Of a stretch of 64,000 nt of DNA, positions 8,679 to 19,061 are shown piece by piece; the first letter of the stretch is position 1; each line of letters begins with the position of its first letter. This DNA comes from Bacillota bacterium (GTDB taxonomy: Bacteria; Bacillota; Sulfobacillia; JAJYWN01): assembly GCA_021791495.1 (NCBI GenBank), contig JAJYWN010000068.1:1-64000 (forward strand), given 5' to 3'. The notes below the pieces were generated by a model. It worked only from the letters and a program-made list of their open reading frames with translations, made no database searches and had not been told where the DNA came from. Made by a program: the position numbers and the translations under genes.

Positions 8679-9128
8679 TTGACCGACCTTGTGCGGTGGG
8701 AGCCGTTCAATGACCTCAGGGCTATCAGGGACGAGATGAACCGCTTTCTGGCCGGGCCCTTTGGCTGGCTACAAAATGAGGGCCTGACCAGGGCCGGGAT
8801 GTGGCAGCCGGCCATCGATGTGCACGAGACCGACCAAGACGTTATCGTCACCGCCGACCTCCCCGGTTTCGACCGCGAGGAAATCGAAGTGGCGGTCACC
8901 GGAGACACCTTGACACTATCGGGAGAGCACAAGGAAAGCGAAGACGTCACCGACGAGCGCTACGTCCGGCGCGAGCGGCGCTACGGACGGTTCGTCCGCA
9001 CCGTTCCCCTACCGGTGGAGGTAAACTCCGCGGGGGCGACCGCCGGGTACAAGAACGGCACCCTCCGGGTGACCCTCCCCAAGTCGGAACGGGCACGGCC
9101 GAAGACCATCAAGGTAGACGTTCACTGA
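8679..9128 (+). CDS. Hsp20 small heat-shock protein
   Basis: A 149-residue alpha-crystallin-type chaperone that holds unfolding proteins without ATP. The core spans about residues 40-148: QPAIDVHETDQDVIVTADLP begins it, and the conserved A-x-x-x-N-G-x-L motif appears as AGYKNGTLRVTLP. The start is TTG with a strong AAGGAGGT 8-9 nt upstream. No CIRCE-type inverted repeat is visible upstream, so HrcA control is not indicated. A hairpin 80 nt downstream probably ends transcription. Confidence 0.93.
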   Translation: MTDLVRWEPFNDLRAIRDEMNRFLAGPFGWLQNEGLTRAGMWQPAIDVHETDQDVIVTADLPGFDREEIEVAVTGDTLTLSGEHKESEDVTDERYVRRERRYGRFVRTVPLPVEVNSAGATAGYKNGTLRVTLPKSERARPKTIKVDVH

Positions 9129-9206
9129 CCGTATACTGCGTTTCCGGTGCGCCGCGACGTGACGGAACGCCGGGAGAACGAGAACAAGGCCAGCCGGACA
9201 AGGTGC

Positions 9207-9229
9207 CGGGCCCCTTTCGAAGGAGCCCG
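9207..9229 (+). terminator. hairpin downstream of hsp20
   Basis: CGGGC pairs with GCCCG, with an inner CCTT/AAGG stem around a short loop and one mismatch. No long T-tract follows. Its sequence GCCCCTTTCG...GGAGCC is shared with the larger hairpin at 9244-9282 inside the neighbouring repeated element. Confidence 0.5.
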
Positions 9230-9236
9230 ATACCAG

Positions 9237-9788
9237 GCAGTTGCCAGAGCCCCTTTCGGATTGGAGCCGAAAGGGGCTCTGGCTGTTGACAAGGTCTTCG
9301 CCTCCAGCCCTGGGCCCGAGGAAGGAGAGGACGCCACTTCCGCATTGCCCGACTCTGATTGTGCCATGGAGAACTATAATGTCGTTCCGGGACTCGTTTG
9401 TGCAAAGATGGGTGTGTCTGGAATACCCGTTTGGTTCCAAGGAGGGTGCTTAGCCGAGGTGTGAACGTCGACAGAGACTACACCGAGTGACGACCGGAAA
9501 CGGCCTGGTTTCTTAGGTAATCGTATTATCGCTGGCAGACTGCGGGGTTGTGGTCATCCACGTCAATTGGCGTCGATGCAAACTGACTTCTGAATGTCTT
9601 CTTAGGCCCGGCACAGCATTTCACGTCCCTGAGAAGTACTCTGCCGACACCCCCATCCGGCTGTGGTCGGGTTACATGTGTACTCGTGACACCATCGATC
9701 TGTCGAAATATGGTCTGGAATCAACAGTTTAGTGCCAACCGGCACAATCCTCCGCAAAATTGCTGGGGGCAGACGGTGGAGGCACAAG
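9237..9788 (+). repeat. structured non-coding dispersed element, copy A
   Basis: About 550 nt, matching 44879-45427 with roughly 80-85% identity by eye and one or two single-base gaps. Order: GCAGTTGCCA, a locus-specific 16-bp perfect hairpin (9244-9259 with 9267-9282), GGCT..TTGACA..AGCC, a conserved block with ACTATAATGTCG at 9373-9384, a stem at 9516-9522/9552-9558, a palindrome at 9557-9576, and the best-conserved block near 9641-9700. Compensatory changes against copy B keep at least two base pairs. A shared 60-codon frame (9550-9732) differs more at codon positions 1 and 2 than at 3, so it is not protein-coding. It fits a structured RNA and/or a non-autonomous mobile element; the class is not recognised. 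Confidence 0.8.
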
Positions 9789-10145
9789 AATAGGGTGGGG
9801 AATCTCGGACTGTCCGGACTACTGCTCCACCGCTTCCAGGATGTCCTGCTCACCTTCCCGGACCATGATCTCGCGCAAGGCGCTGACACCGGCGACTAAA
9901 AACATAGATTAATCCACATTATTGAACCTTCGCGTGGCACGTCCAGGCTCCTTGGTCCGGGGTAGGACACATCGGCTAGCTTACCTTTTGTCTCCTCCAG
10001 CTTCCGCCAAAATCTTTACATAATCACCAAACGAGGGAGGATTTTGCGGAAACAACGCCGAACGTAGACGCGCGATTCGGTCCGATTTGACATAACCACG
10101 CAACACGAACGTCTAGCCTCGAACCATGGAGGGTTTGTCGGCACA
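9789..10145. other. gap before ftsE: gene remnant and possible promoter
   Basis: A 28-codon minus-strand frame at 9819-9905 (MFLVAGVSALREIMVREG...) looks like the end of a decayed gene but is too short to identify. A long-range inverted repeat pairs 10003-10013 with 10040-10050 (core AAAATC/GATTTT). TTGACA at 10087-10092 could be the -35 box of the ftsE promoter, but the matching -10 is poor. Nothing else is evident. Confidence 0.35.
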
Positions 10146-10826
10146 TTGATCGAGTTCGTAGATGTCACTAAGGCGTACGAGCAGGGCTCCGCGGCCCTTG
10201 ACGGAGTGAGCTTCCGTGTCGATAAGGGGGAGTTCGTCTTCGTGGTCGGCCCCAGCGGTGCCGGTAAGTCGACTCTGGTCAAGCTGGTCTACCGCGAAGA
10301 GATTCCTTCCGACGGCCACGTCATGGTGAACGGCCGGAACGTCTCCCGTCTGAAACGCTCCGCCGTCCCCTTCCTGCGGCGCGGCATCGGCGTGGTCTTT
10401 CAGGACTTCCGCCTCCTGCCCCGCATGACCGTGGCCGACAACATCGCCTTTGTTCTTGAGGCGGTGGAGACTCCCGTCCGCGAAGTCAAACGCCGGGTAT
10501 CCTGGGCCTTGGAACTAGTGGGACTCCCTCACAAAGCCAACAGCTTTCCGGCCCAGCTTTCCGGGGGAGAGCAGCAACGGGTCGCCGTGGCGCGGGCCGT
10601 GGTGAACAGCCCGGCCATCATCCTGGCGGACGAGCCCACCGGCAATCTGGACCCGGATACAGCCGTGGGTATCTTCAACCTCCTGGCGGAGGTAAACTCC
10701 ATGGGCGCCACGGTGGTTGTGGCCACCCACGCTCATTCCATCGTCAACGCCATGCACCGTCGGACGATCTTCCTTGAGAAGGGGCGTCTGGTCCGCGACG
10801 TGGCGGCGGGGGGTGCTCTCCGCTGA
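10146..10826 (+). CDS. ftsE: cell division ATP-binding protein FtsE
   Basis: A 226-residue ABC ATPase. Walker A is GPSGAGKST (about residues 37-45), the signature is [14 protein letters not shown], and Walker B is [12 protein letters not shown]. With FtsX it forms the cytoplasmic motor that gates peptidoglycan hydrolases at the septum or side wall. The start is TTG, with GGAGGG 12 nt upstream. The next genes are ftsX and a coiled-coil M23 hydrolase, the expected functional partners. Confidence 0.95.
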   Translation: MIEFVDVTKAYEQGSAALDGVSFRVDKGEFVFVVGPSGAGKSTLVKLVYREEIPSDGHVMVNGRNVSRLKRSAVPFLRRGIGVVFQDFRLLPRMTVADNIAFVLEAVETPVREVKRRVSWALELVGLPHKANSFPAQLSGGEQQRVAVARAVVNSPAIILADEPTGNLDPDTAVGIFNLLAEVNSMGATVVVATHAHSIVNAMHRRTIFLEKGRLVRDVAAGGALR

Positions 10827-10849
10827 GCGCCAAAGGTTTCGGCTATTCC

Positions 10850-11710
10850 TTGCGTCAGGCTATGCGGAACATCTTTCGGAACGGGCTGATGAGCCTGGCC
10901 TCGGCCACGACCATGGCGGTTTCGCTGATGGTCATGGCGGTCTTGCTCATCGTGGCCATGAACCTGGACAACGTGGCCACGGCCGTGGAGAACCAGGTGG
11001 AGGTCCGCGCCTACCTCGCCGATGGCACCCAGAAGGATGCGGCCCTGGCGATCCGCGACAAGGCGGCGGCTATTCCGGGCGTCGCCAAAGTGACCTATGT
11101 ATCGAAAGAAGACGCCCTGGCCCAGTTGAAGGCCCAGTTCGGTGACAAGCAGGGCCTTCTGGAGGGCGTGGAGGAAGAGGGCGCGCTTCGCGATTCCCTG
11201 GCGATCCAGGCCACGAAACCGGAGTTGGTCGAGGGTCTGGTGGCGCAGGTCCGGAAACTGCCCGGCGTATCCGAAGTAGTGTTTAAGAAGGAACTGGTCA
11301 GCAAGATCTTCCGGGCGACCTCCCTGCTACGCCTGGCCGGCGCGGCTTTGGCCATAACCCTCGGTGTGGCCATGATGCTGATCATCTCGAACACCATCCG
11401 GCTCACCATCATCGCCCGCGGGGCGGAGATAGGCGTCATGAAGATGGTCGGGGCTACCGATTCCTTTGTCAGGAGGCCCTTCATCGTTGAGGGAATGGTC
11501 TTGGGTTTCATTGGATCGGTGGCAGCCGTAGGTTTGGTGGCCGCGGCCTACTCCCGCCTGGTGGGTAGCCTATTGCAGGCCATGCCCTACCTCCCGATCC
11601 TCCCGGCCATGCCTCTCCTGGCGAGTGTTGGTACGCTGGTGGTGGCCCTGGGGGTCCTCATCGGCGCCGCCGGCAGTCTGATATCCATCCACCGGTTCCT
11701 GAAAGTGTAA
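10850..11710 (+). CDS. ftsX: cell division protein FtsX
   Basis: A 286-residue permease-like protein with the FtsX topology: one N-terminal membrane helix (MSLASATTMAVSLMVMAVLL), an extracytoplasmic domain of about 120 residues, then three helices with the FtsX/MacB-type segment ARGAEIGVMKMVGAT. It passes the ATP-driven signal from FtsE to a wall hydrolase outside. No ATG/GTG/TTG exists upstream in frame, but the frame stays open back to a CTG at 10823 that overlaps the ftsE stop and has GGGGGG 9 nt before it. Starting there would add LSAKGFGYS, which resembles FtsX N termini, so translation may really start at CTG. Confidence 0.93.
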   Translation: MRQAMRNIFRNGLMSLASATTMAVSLMVMAVLLIVAMNLDNVATAVENQVEVRAYLADGTQKDAALAIRDKAAAIPGVAKVTYVSKEDALAQLKAQFGDKQGLLEGVEEEGALRDSLAIQATKPELVEGLVAQVRKLPGVSEVVFKKELVSKIFRATSLLRLAGAALAITLGVAMMLIISNTIRLTIIARGAEIGVMKMVGATDSFVRRPFIVEGMVLGFIGSVAAVGLVAAAYSRLVGSLLQAMPYLPILPAMPLLASVGTLVVALGVLIGAAGSLISIHRFLKV

Positions 11711-11726
11711 GAATGGGGGCAAGGCC

Positions 11727-12896
11727 GTGAACATCCAAGGACGGAAAAAGAAGCAGCTCCACCGGACGCTATGGAAAGCGGTAGCGGTAGTCTCCGTCGT
11801 CCTCATGGTGCTGGGTCAGGCCGTGGTGACCTTCGGCGCCAGCGCCACAGACCTCCAGCGCCAGTTGGATCAGCTCAATGACCAGATCAACCGGACCCGC
11901 TCGAACCTAAACCAAATCGAACGCGACCGGAAGAACATCGAGGCCAAGCTCCGGGAGTACGAGGCGGAGGTAAACCGCACGCAGAGCAAGCTGAACACCC
12001 TGGATTCGCAACTGGCGGCGGGTGAGCGCGAACTGGCCCAGGCGGCCGCTGATCTGAAGAAGGCCGAAGAGAAACAGACCGTGCGCCAAGACCTCTTGCG
12101 CCGCCGGGTGCGCGCCATCTCCGAGTACGGCAACGTTTCCTACCTTGAAGTGCTGTTCGCGTCGACCAGTTTCGCCGACTTCCTGGACCGCTTCGAGACA
12201 CTCCAGCAGATCGTCGCCAGGGACTCGGCCTTGCTCCAAGAAGCCGCCGCTCAGAAGCGTGAAGTCGCCGTCCGCAAGGCGGCCTGGGAGCAAAAGGTGA
12301 AGGAGACGAACGACCTGCGCCAGCAGACCCAGGTGGTGCAGGCAAGCTACCAAGACCTACAGGAGAGCCACGAGCAGAAGCTCACCGCACTGGTGCAGGA
12401 CAAGCGCCAGATGGAAGCCATGCTGGACCAGGAACTGGCGGACGCCGACCGGCTGACCGCCGAGATCCAGCGGCTCCAGGGGAATTCGACCTCCTCGCGC
12501 AAACTGGTCATGACTTGGCCGACCCCCGGGTACGGTTGGATCACCTCGCCCTTCGGGGTCAGGACCGATCCTTTCCTTGGGACGAAGCGGATGCACACGG
12601 GCGTCGACATCGGGGCGCCCTACGGCGCGAAGATCGTGGCCGCCGAATCGGGCACGGTCCTCCTGGCCCAATGGTACGGCGCCTACGGCAACGCCATCGT
12701 CATCGACCACGGCAACAAAATAAGCACCCTGTACGGCCACTCGTCAAAGATCCTCGTGAAGGCCGGCCAGGAAGTCGTGCGCGGCCAGACCATCGCTTAC
12801 GTCGGCAGCACGGGCTTGTCTACCGGACCACACCTCCATTTCGAAGTGCGGCAGAACGGGTCACCGACAAACCCCCTGGAGTGGGTCAGCCCCTAA
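11727..12896 (+). CDS. PcsB/EnvC-like coiled-coil M23 peptidase
   Basis: A 389-residue secreted wall hydrolase or hydrolase activator. It has an N-terminal signal or anchor (AVAVVSVVLMVLGQAVVTFG), two long coiled coils (about 40-125 and 165-260) and a C-terminal LytM/M23 domain. Zinc ligands are visible in HTGVDIG (H-x3-D) and GPHLHFEV (H-x-H), so the domain appears catalytically intact rather than degenerate. In Streptococcus and E. coli the coiled coil docks to FtsX, which switches the hydrolase on. Position 16 nt after ftsX makes it the likely effector of this FtsEX. GTG start. An intrinsic terminator follows. Confidence 0.9.
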   Translation: MNIQGRKKKQLHRTLWKAVAVVSVVLMVLGQAVVTFGASATDLQRQLDQLNDQINRTRSNLNQIERDRKNIEAKLREYEAEVNRTQSKLNTLDSQLAAGERELAQAAADLKKAEEKQTVRQDLLRRRVRAISEYGNVSYLEVLFASTSFADFLDRFETLQQIVARDSALLQEAAAQKREVAVRKAAWEQKVKETNDLRQQTQVVQASYQDLQESHEQKLTALVQDKRQMEAMLDQELADADRLTAEIQRLQGNSTSSRKLVMTWPTPGYGWITSPFGVRTDPFLGTKRMHTGVDIGAPYGAKIVAAESGTVLLAQWYGAYGNAIVIDHGNKISTLYGHSSKILVKAGQEVVRGQTIAYVGSTGLSTGPHLHFEVRQNGSPTNPLEWVSP

Positions 12897-12923
12897 CCGG
12901 TCAAACTATTGCCAACCACTGCA

Positions 12924-12958
12924 GGCAGGGACTTTCTATAGTCGCTGCCTTTTCTTTG
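12924..12958 (+). terminator. intrinsic terminator after the ftsEX operon
   Basis: GGCAG-G-GACT pairs with AGTC-G-CTGCC (12924-12933 with 12940-12949) with one internal mismatch and a 6-base loop, followed by TTTTCTTTG. This is a classical rho-independent arrangement. It separates ftsE-ftsX-M23 from the processing protease. Confidence 0.8.
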
Positions 12959-13108
12959 TGTTACACTCTTATCTAGCTGAGAAGGATTTCCCCACTAACT
13001 GATGTTGCTAGCGACATTTGACGTTCGATCGCGCTTTCTACGCTGCTTTCCTGCATATATTCGTTATCGTGCCGGCCACCCCGGCGGCCATCCAGGGAGA
13101 GTGAGTGA

Positions 13109-14329
13109 ATGAAACGGCGCACCTACATCATTTGGCTGATCGTCCTCCTCTTGGTCACGAACGCTCTGACCTATGGATTGGTCACCGGCCAGGTGCCGTT
13201 CTTGTCCGCGTACATCCAGCCGAAGGTGGGCCTGGGCTCACTGGGCTCCGCCGACGCCGACAAGCTGTCCCGCGTCCTGCGCCTCCTCCAGCAGTACTAC
13301 GTGGACAAAGTCGACGTAAACCAGTTGATGGAAGGCGCCGTGGCGGGCATGGTGAAGTCGTTGAACGACCCACCTTCCTACTACATGACCAAGTCCGACT
13401 GGGATGAGTTCATGATCCACACTTCGGGCCAGTACGCCGGAGTCGGCATGCAGATCCAGGAGCAGAAGGTTGGCAACACCTCCTACGTGACGGTGGTCCG
13501 CGTCTACCCGGGGACCCCGGCGGAGAAGGCCGGCCTCGTCAAGAACGACCGGATCATGAAGGTCGACGGCAAGGACGTGGTTGGGCAGTCGTCAGAGCAG
13601 GTGGCGCAGGTAGTCCGCGGTGCAGAAGGGTCCAGTGTGGAGCTGGAGATTTACCGCGACGGCTGGGACGCGAACAAGAGTTTCAAAATGACCCGCGCCC
13701 AGATCGTCATCCCCACGGTCTCGTATAAGAAGCTGGAGAACGATACCATCGGCTACCTGCAACTATCTGGCTTCGACCAGCACAGCGCGGCCGACATGGC
13801 GAAGGCCATGGACCAGCTGAAGGGCATCAAGGGCTTGGTCCTCGACCTCCGCGATAACCCGGGCGGGCTGTTGGACGCCGCGGTGGAGATCGCCAAGAAC
13901 TTCGTTCCCACCGGCCCGGTGGTCAGCGTGGTGGACCGCGACGGGAACAAGAAGACTACCACCATAACGTCGGACGGCATCAAGATTCCCATGGTGGTGT
14001 TGGTAAACGAGTATTCGGCCAGCGCCTCGGAGATCCTGGCGGGCGCCATTCAGGATGCCGGCACGGGCGTCCTGGTCGGGACTAAGACTTACGGCAAGGG
14101 GTCGGTGCAGCGGCTCTTCCCGCTGCCGGGCGGTACCGGAGTGAAGTTCACCACCGAGCGTTGGCTGACGCGGAACGGGCGGCAGATCGACCACAAGAGC
14201 CTGATGCCGGACATTGAGTCCGTCCTACCGGAACTGAAACCCGGTGAGAAACCCCTGGAGCTGGACGATTCGAAGAACCCGCAGCTCATCAAGGCCATCG
14301 AAGTCCTCAAGGGGTTGATGAAGAAGTAG
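13109..14329 (+). CDS. C-terminal processing peptidase, S41 family (CtpA/CtpB-like)
   Basis: A 406-residue secreted serine protease. It has an N-terminal membrane anchor (IIWLIVLLLVTNALTYGLV), a PDZ domain (about 100-185, beginning GVGMQIQEQKVGNTSYVTVV) that recognises substrate C termini, and the S41 catalytic domain. The nucleophile is in NEYSASASEILAGAIQD and the general-base lysine in GTKTYGKGSVQ. In B. subtilis CtpB sits in the same gene order and cleaves a sporulation signalling protein. Whether this enzyme acts in sporulation or general envelope turnover is not decidable here. ATG start with GGGAGAGTGAG upstream. The stop overlaps the start of the next gene. Confidence 0.92.
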   Translation: MKRRTYIIWLIVLLLVTNALTYGLVTGQVPFLSAYIQPKVGLGSLGSADADKLSRVLRLLQQYYVDKVDVNQLMEGAVAGMVKSLNDPPSYYMTKSDWDEFMIHTSGQYAGVGMQIQEQKVGNTSYVTVVRVYPGTPAEKAGLVKNDRIMKVDGKDVVGQSSEQVAQVVRGAEGSSVELEIYRDGWDANKSFKMTRAQIVIPTVSYKKLENDTIGYLQLSGFDQHSAADMAKAMDQLKGIKGLVLDLRDNPGGLLDAAVEIAKNFVPTGPVVSVVDRDGNKKTTTITSDGIKIPMVVLVNEYSASASEILAGAIQDAGTGVLVGTKTYGKGSVQRLFPLPGGTGVKFTTERWLTRNGRQIDHKSLMPDIESVLPELKPGEKPLELDDSKNPQLIKAIEVLKGLMKK

Positions 14330-15657
14330 TGTTTCCCTTCGCCGAGATTTCGCGGGCGATCCTGCGGCAGATTCCCCGGGCCCTTTTCGACCCGGGGAAC
14401 TTCTTCGTTTTCTGGCTGGCGGTCCTCATCGTCTTCTGGCAGTACCGGAGGGTGGCCGAGACCGAGCGGCGGCTGTTCGGAGTGGTGAAGAACGACCCCG
14501 GCCGCCAGATGGTCCGCGCCATCCTGGAAGGCCTGGTAGGAGGTCTGGTGGGCAGCTTCGTCCTGGTCTTCATCGGAGTGTCGCTGTCCAACGCCGGCAT
14601 CAACTACGTAGTGGTCATCGCCCTCCTTCTGATGATCGTCAGCCCCAGGCTGGTGTGCTTCTCCTACGCCGGCGGCATCGTGTCCATCTTCAGCTTGATC
14701 GTGGGGTGGCCGAAGATCGATATTCCAGGGTTGATGGGCCTGGTGGCCATCCTCCACATCACCGAGAGTCTGCTCATCCGGCTTTTCGGTACGGGAGCGG
14801 CTACTCCGGTCTACGCCCGGAGGCGTCAGGGGGACCTGGTGGGTGGGTACATGTTGCAGCGTTTTTGGCCCATCCCCATCGTCATTCTGCTCCTGGTCTT
14901 CCTGCAGCGGCCGGCGCCGACCGGGCTGATTTCCATGCCCGATTGGTGGCCACTGATCCGCCCCATGGGGCAAGTGGCCGACAACCCGAACTTCATCTAC
15001 ACTCTCTTGCCCGTGGTGGCTATCCTAGGCTACGGTGATCTGGCCGTGACCTCGACGCCCGCCGCCCGGACCCGAAAGACCTCCGGCGCGTTGTTGATCT
15101 ACAGTCTGGTGTTACTCGCCATCTCCATCGCCGCCTCGCGCGTCCAGCCCTTGGTCTGGCTGGCGGCCTTCTTCGCACCCTTCGGCCATGAACTGGTGGT
15201 CCGGTGGGGTAGCCGGCAGGAACAGGAGGGCGCGCCGGTGTTCGTCACCCAGCCGGGGATGGGGGCGGGGGTCCTGGACGTGGTGCCGGGGAGCCCCGCG
15301 GCGCGGGCCGGCTTGCGGGCCGGTGACGTGGTGGTGGACTTGGGCGGGGCAACGGTGGCCAACCGCGACGACTTGTTCCAGGCCTTGGAGGTGCTGGCCG
15401 GGGGAGACCCGGCCAGGTTGCACGGCATGGCCATCACGGTGCGACGCGGCGGGAACGACGGGCGCGGGGCGGGCGGCGGCGCGACGGTGGGCGGCGGCAC
15501 TCTGCACGAATTCCGAGCGCCCAGCCGGTGGAACCCGGGTGAGATGTTCGGGCTCATCCTCATGCCGGACGAAAACGACTCCGAGCACATCGAGATGCGC
15601 CCGCGCGACCGGTGGGCCAGGGTCTTCGAATGGCTGAAGAGGACCTTCAGGTTCTAA
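14329..15657 (+). CDS. polytopic PDZ-domain membrane protein, MinJ-like
   Basis: A 442-residue protein with eight or so membrane segments in the first ~280 residues and a C-terminal PDZ domain (GMGAGVLDVVPGSPAARAGL, then GDVVVDLGGATVANRDDL). GTG start at 14329 overlaps the ctp stop by one base, so the two are translationally coupled. In B. subtilis the gene between ctpB/swrA and uvrB is minJ, whose membrane-plus-PDZ protein links MinD to DivIVA at the pole. The matching architecture and gene order support a MinJ-like role; sequence alone does not prove it, and no divIVA or minD is in the window. A Gly/Arg-rich insertion (RRGGNDGRGAGGGATVGGG) lies in the PDZ domain. Confidence 0.65.
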   Translation: MFPFAEISRAILRQIPRALFDPGNFFVFWLAVLIVFWQYRRVAETERRLFGVVKNDPGRQMVRAILEGLVGGLVGSFVLVFIGVSLSNAGINYVVVIALLLMIVSPRLVCFSYAGGIVSIFSLIVGWPKIDIPGLMGLVAILHITESLLIRLFGTGAATPVYARRRQGDLVGGYMLQRFWPIPIVILLLVFLQRPAPTGLISMPDWWPLIRPMGQVADNPNFIYTLLPVVAILGYGDLAVTSTPAARTRKTSGALLIYSLVLLAISIAASRVQPLVWLAAFFAPFGHELVVRWGSRQEQEGAPVFVTQPGMGAGVLDVVPGSPAARAGLRAGDVVVDLGGATVANRDDLFQALEVLAGGDPARLHGMAITVRRGGNDGRGAGGGATVGGGTLHEFRAPSRWNPGEMFGLILMPDENDSEHIEMRPRDRWARVFEWLKRTFRF

Positions 15658-15702
15658 CTGGAACCTTCCGGCCCCGGGCAGCGCGTTTCGCGCGCTCCGG
15701 GC

Positions 15703-16809
15703 CTATGCCGCCGGCAGCGCCAACTGGGTCTCGCCGTCGAACAAATGGATCCTTTCCACTTCGACCGCGGCCGGCAGGGCCCGGCCAATCTCAGCCCGGA
15801 AGTCGCCGGGCGCTTTGGCGGTGAGGGCATGAGTCCCCACTTTCAGGTGCACGAACACCTCTGACCCCATGGGTTCGGTGACCACCACGGTGGCGTCCAG
15901 GCGGGCCCCGGGATGGGTATCGACGAAGGCCGGGTCGAGGCGGACGTGTTCGGGACGGATCCCGCCGAAAACGGTGCGGCCCTGGTGAGCGGACAAGTCC
16001 TTGAACAGCCGCCGCGGGAATTCCACCACCATCCCGTCGCCGGTCAGGCGGGCACGGTCGCCCTCCAGGGACAAGCGGCCCGAGAAGGAGTTCATGGGCG
16101 GCGAACCGATGAACCCGGCGACGAAGAGGTTGGCCGGGTTTTCATAGAGCTCGTTCGGGGCGGCCACTTGCTGGATCAAGCCGTCCTTCATCACCACGAT
16201 GCGCGTCCCCATGGTCATGGCCTCGATCTGGTCGTGGGTCACGTAGATGACCGTGGTCCGCAGACGCGCGTGCAGTTTGATAAGCTCGGCGCGCATCTGG
16301 ACGCGGAGTTTGGCGTCGAGGTTCGACAGGGGCTCGTCCATCAGGAAGACCTTGGGCTCTCGGACGATGGCCCGGCCCAAGGCTACGCGCTGGCGCTGCC
16401 CGCCGGATAGTTCGCCGGGGCGGCGTTTCAACAGATCCACGATGTCGAGGGTGGCGGCGGCTTCCTTCACGCGGCGGTCGATCTCCGGCTTCGGAACGTG
16501 GCGCAACTGAAGGCCGAAAGCCATGTTTCCGTAGACGTTCATGTGGGGATAGAGCGCGTAGTTTTGGAAAACCATGGCGATGTCGCGGTTTTTCGGAGGA
16601 AGGTCGTTCACCAAGGTGTCGCCAATATAGATGTCGCCCGACTCCAACTCTTCCAGGCCGGCCACCAGCCGGAGGGTGGTGGATTTGCCGCAACCGGAGG
16701 GGCCAACGAGGACCAGGAATTCCTTATCGGCGATGTCAAGGGAGAAGTCCTTCACCGCCGCCACGTCGCCGAAGTACTTGCTTACATTCACGAGCTTTAC
16801 GCCTGCCAC
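15703..16809 (-). CDS. sugar ABC transporter ATPase, MsmX/MalK/UgpC type
   Basis: A 368-residue ABC ATPase with Walker A GPSGCGKST, signature LSGGQRQRVALGRA, Walker B VFLMDEPLSNLD and a C-terminal TOBE/OB regulatory region (from about residue 240, PPMNSFSGRL). Such proteins energise carbohydrate importers. No permease or binding protein is adjacent, so it is probably a shared multi-transporter ATPase like B. subtilis MsmX. The start is a GTG with GGGGAGGTG upstream; the longer open frame has no ribosome site. It faces the minJ-like gene and is divergent from uvrB. Confidence 0.9.
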   Translation of the reverse strand: MAGVKLVNVSKYFGDVAAVKDFSLDIADKEFLVLVGPSGCGKSTTLRLVAGLEELESGDIYIGDTLVNDLPPKNRDIAMVFQNYALYPHMNVYGNMAFGLQLRHVPKPEIDRRVKEAAATLDIVDLLKRRPGELSGGQRQRVALGRAIVREPKVFLMDEPLSNLDAKLRVQMRAELIKLHARLRTTVIYVTHDQIEAMTMGTRIVVMKDGLIQQVAAPNELYENPANLFVAGFIGSPPMNSFSGRLSLEGDRARLTGDGMVVEFPRRLFKDLSAHQGRTVFGGIRPEHVRLDPAFVDTHPGARLDATVVVTEPMGSEVFVHLKVGTHALTAKAPGDFRAEIGRALPAAVEVERIHLFDGETQLALPAA

Positions 16810-16947
16810 AGAGGCACCTCCCCACGGACCACCCAATTCGACAAAAGCGGCTTCAATCCCTTGCCGTTCCCGCCACTTCGACCAGACGGTGGAGAAGGAA
16901 ACATCAGAGCAGCTAGCACGGGCCATTGGCAATATGAGTGGCAGCCC

Positions 16948-16977
16948 TTGCCAAACATATGTTCGTCATTTTATAAT
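16948..16977 (+). promoter_or_regulatory. uvrB promoter with LexA (DinR) box
   Basis: TTGCCA (16948-16953), an 18-base spacer and TATAAT (16972-16977) form a good sigma-A promoter. In the spacer lies CAAACATATGTTCG (16952-16965), which matches the Gram-positive LexA consensus CGAACRNRYGTTCG at 13 of 14 positions. LexA bound there would block RNA polymerase, so uvrB-uvrA-uvrC should be induced by DNA damage. Degenerate ~14-bp GGCCGC repeats (about 16990-17040) fill the leader up to the ribosome site. Confidence 0.85.
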
Positions 16978-17051
16978 GGGATAGTCGGGCGGCCTCACGC
17001 TCAGGCCGCACGCCTAGGCCGCACCATCCGGCCGCGTCACGGGAGGAAGAA

Positions 17052-19055
<2,004 letters not shown>

Positions 19056-19061
19056 CCCTTC

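Noticed and set aside
9286-9380. TTGACA and TATAAT inside the repeated element as one promoter
   Set aside because: They are 83 bases apart in both copies, far from the usual 16-18. The -10-like box alone might still be used, but no matching -35 was found.
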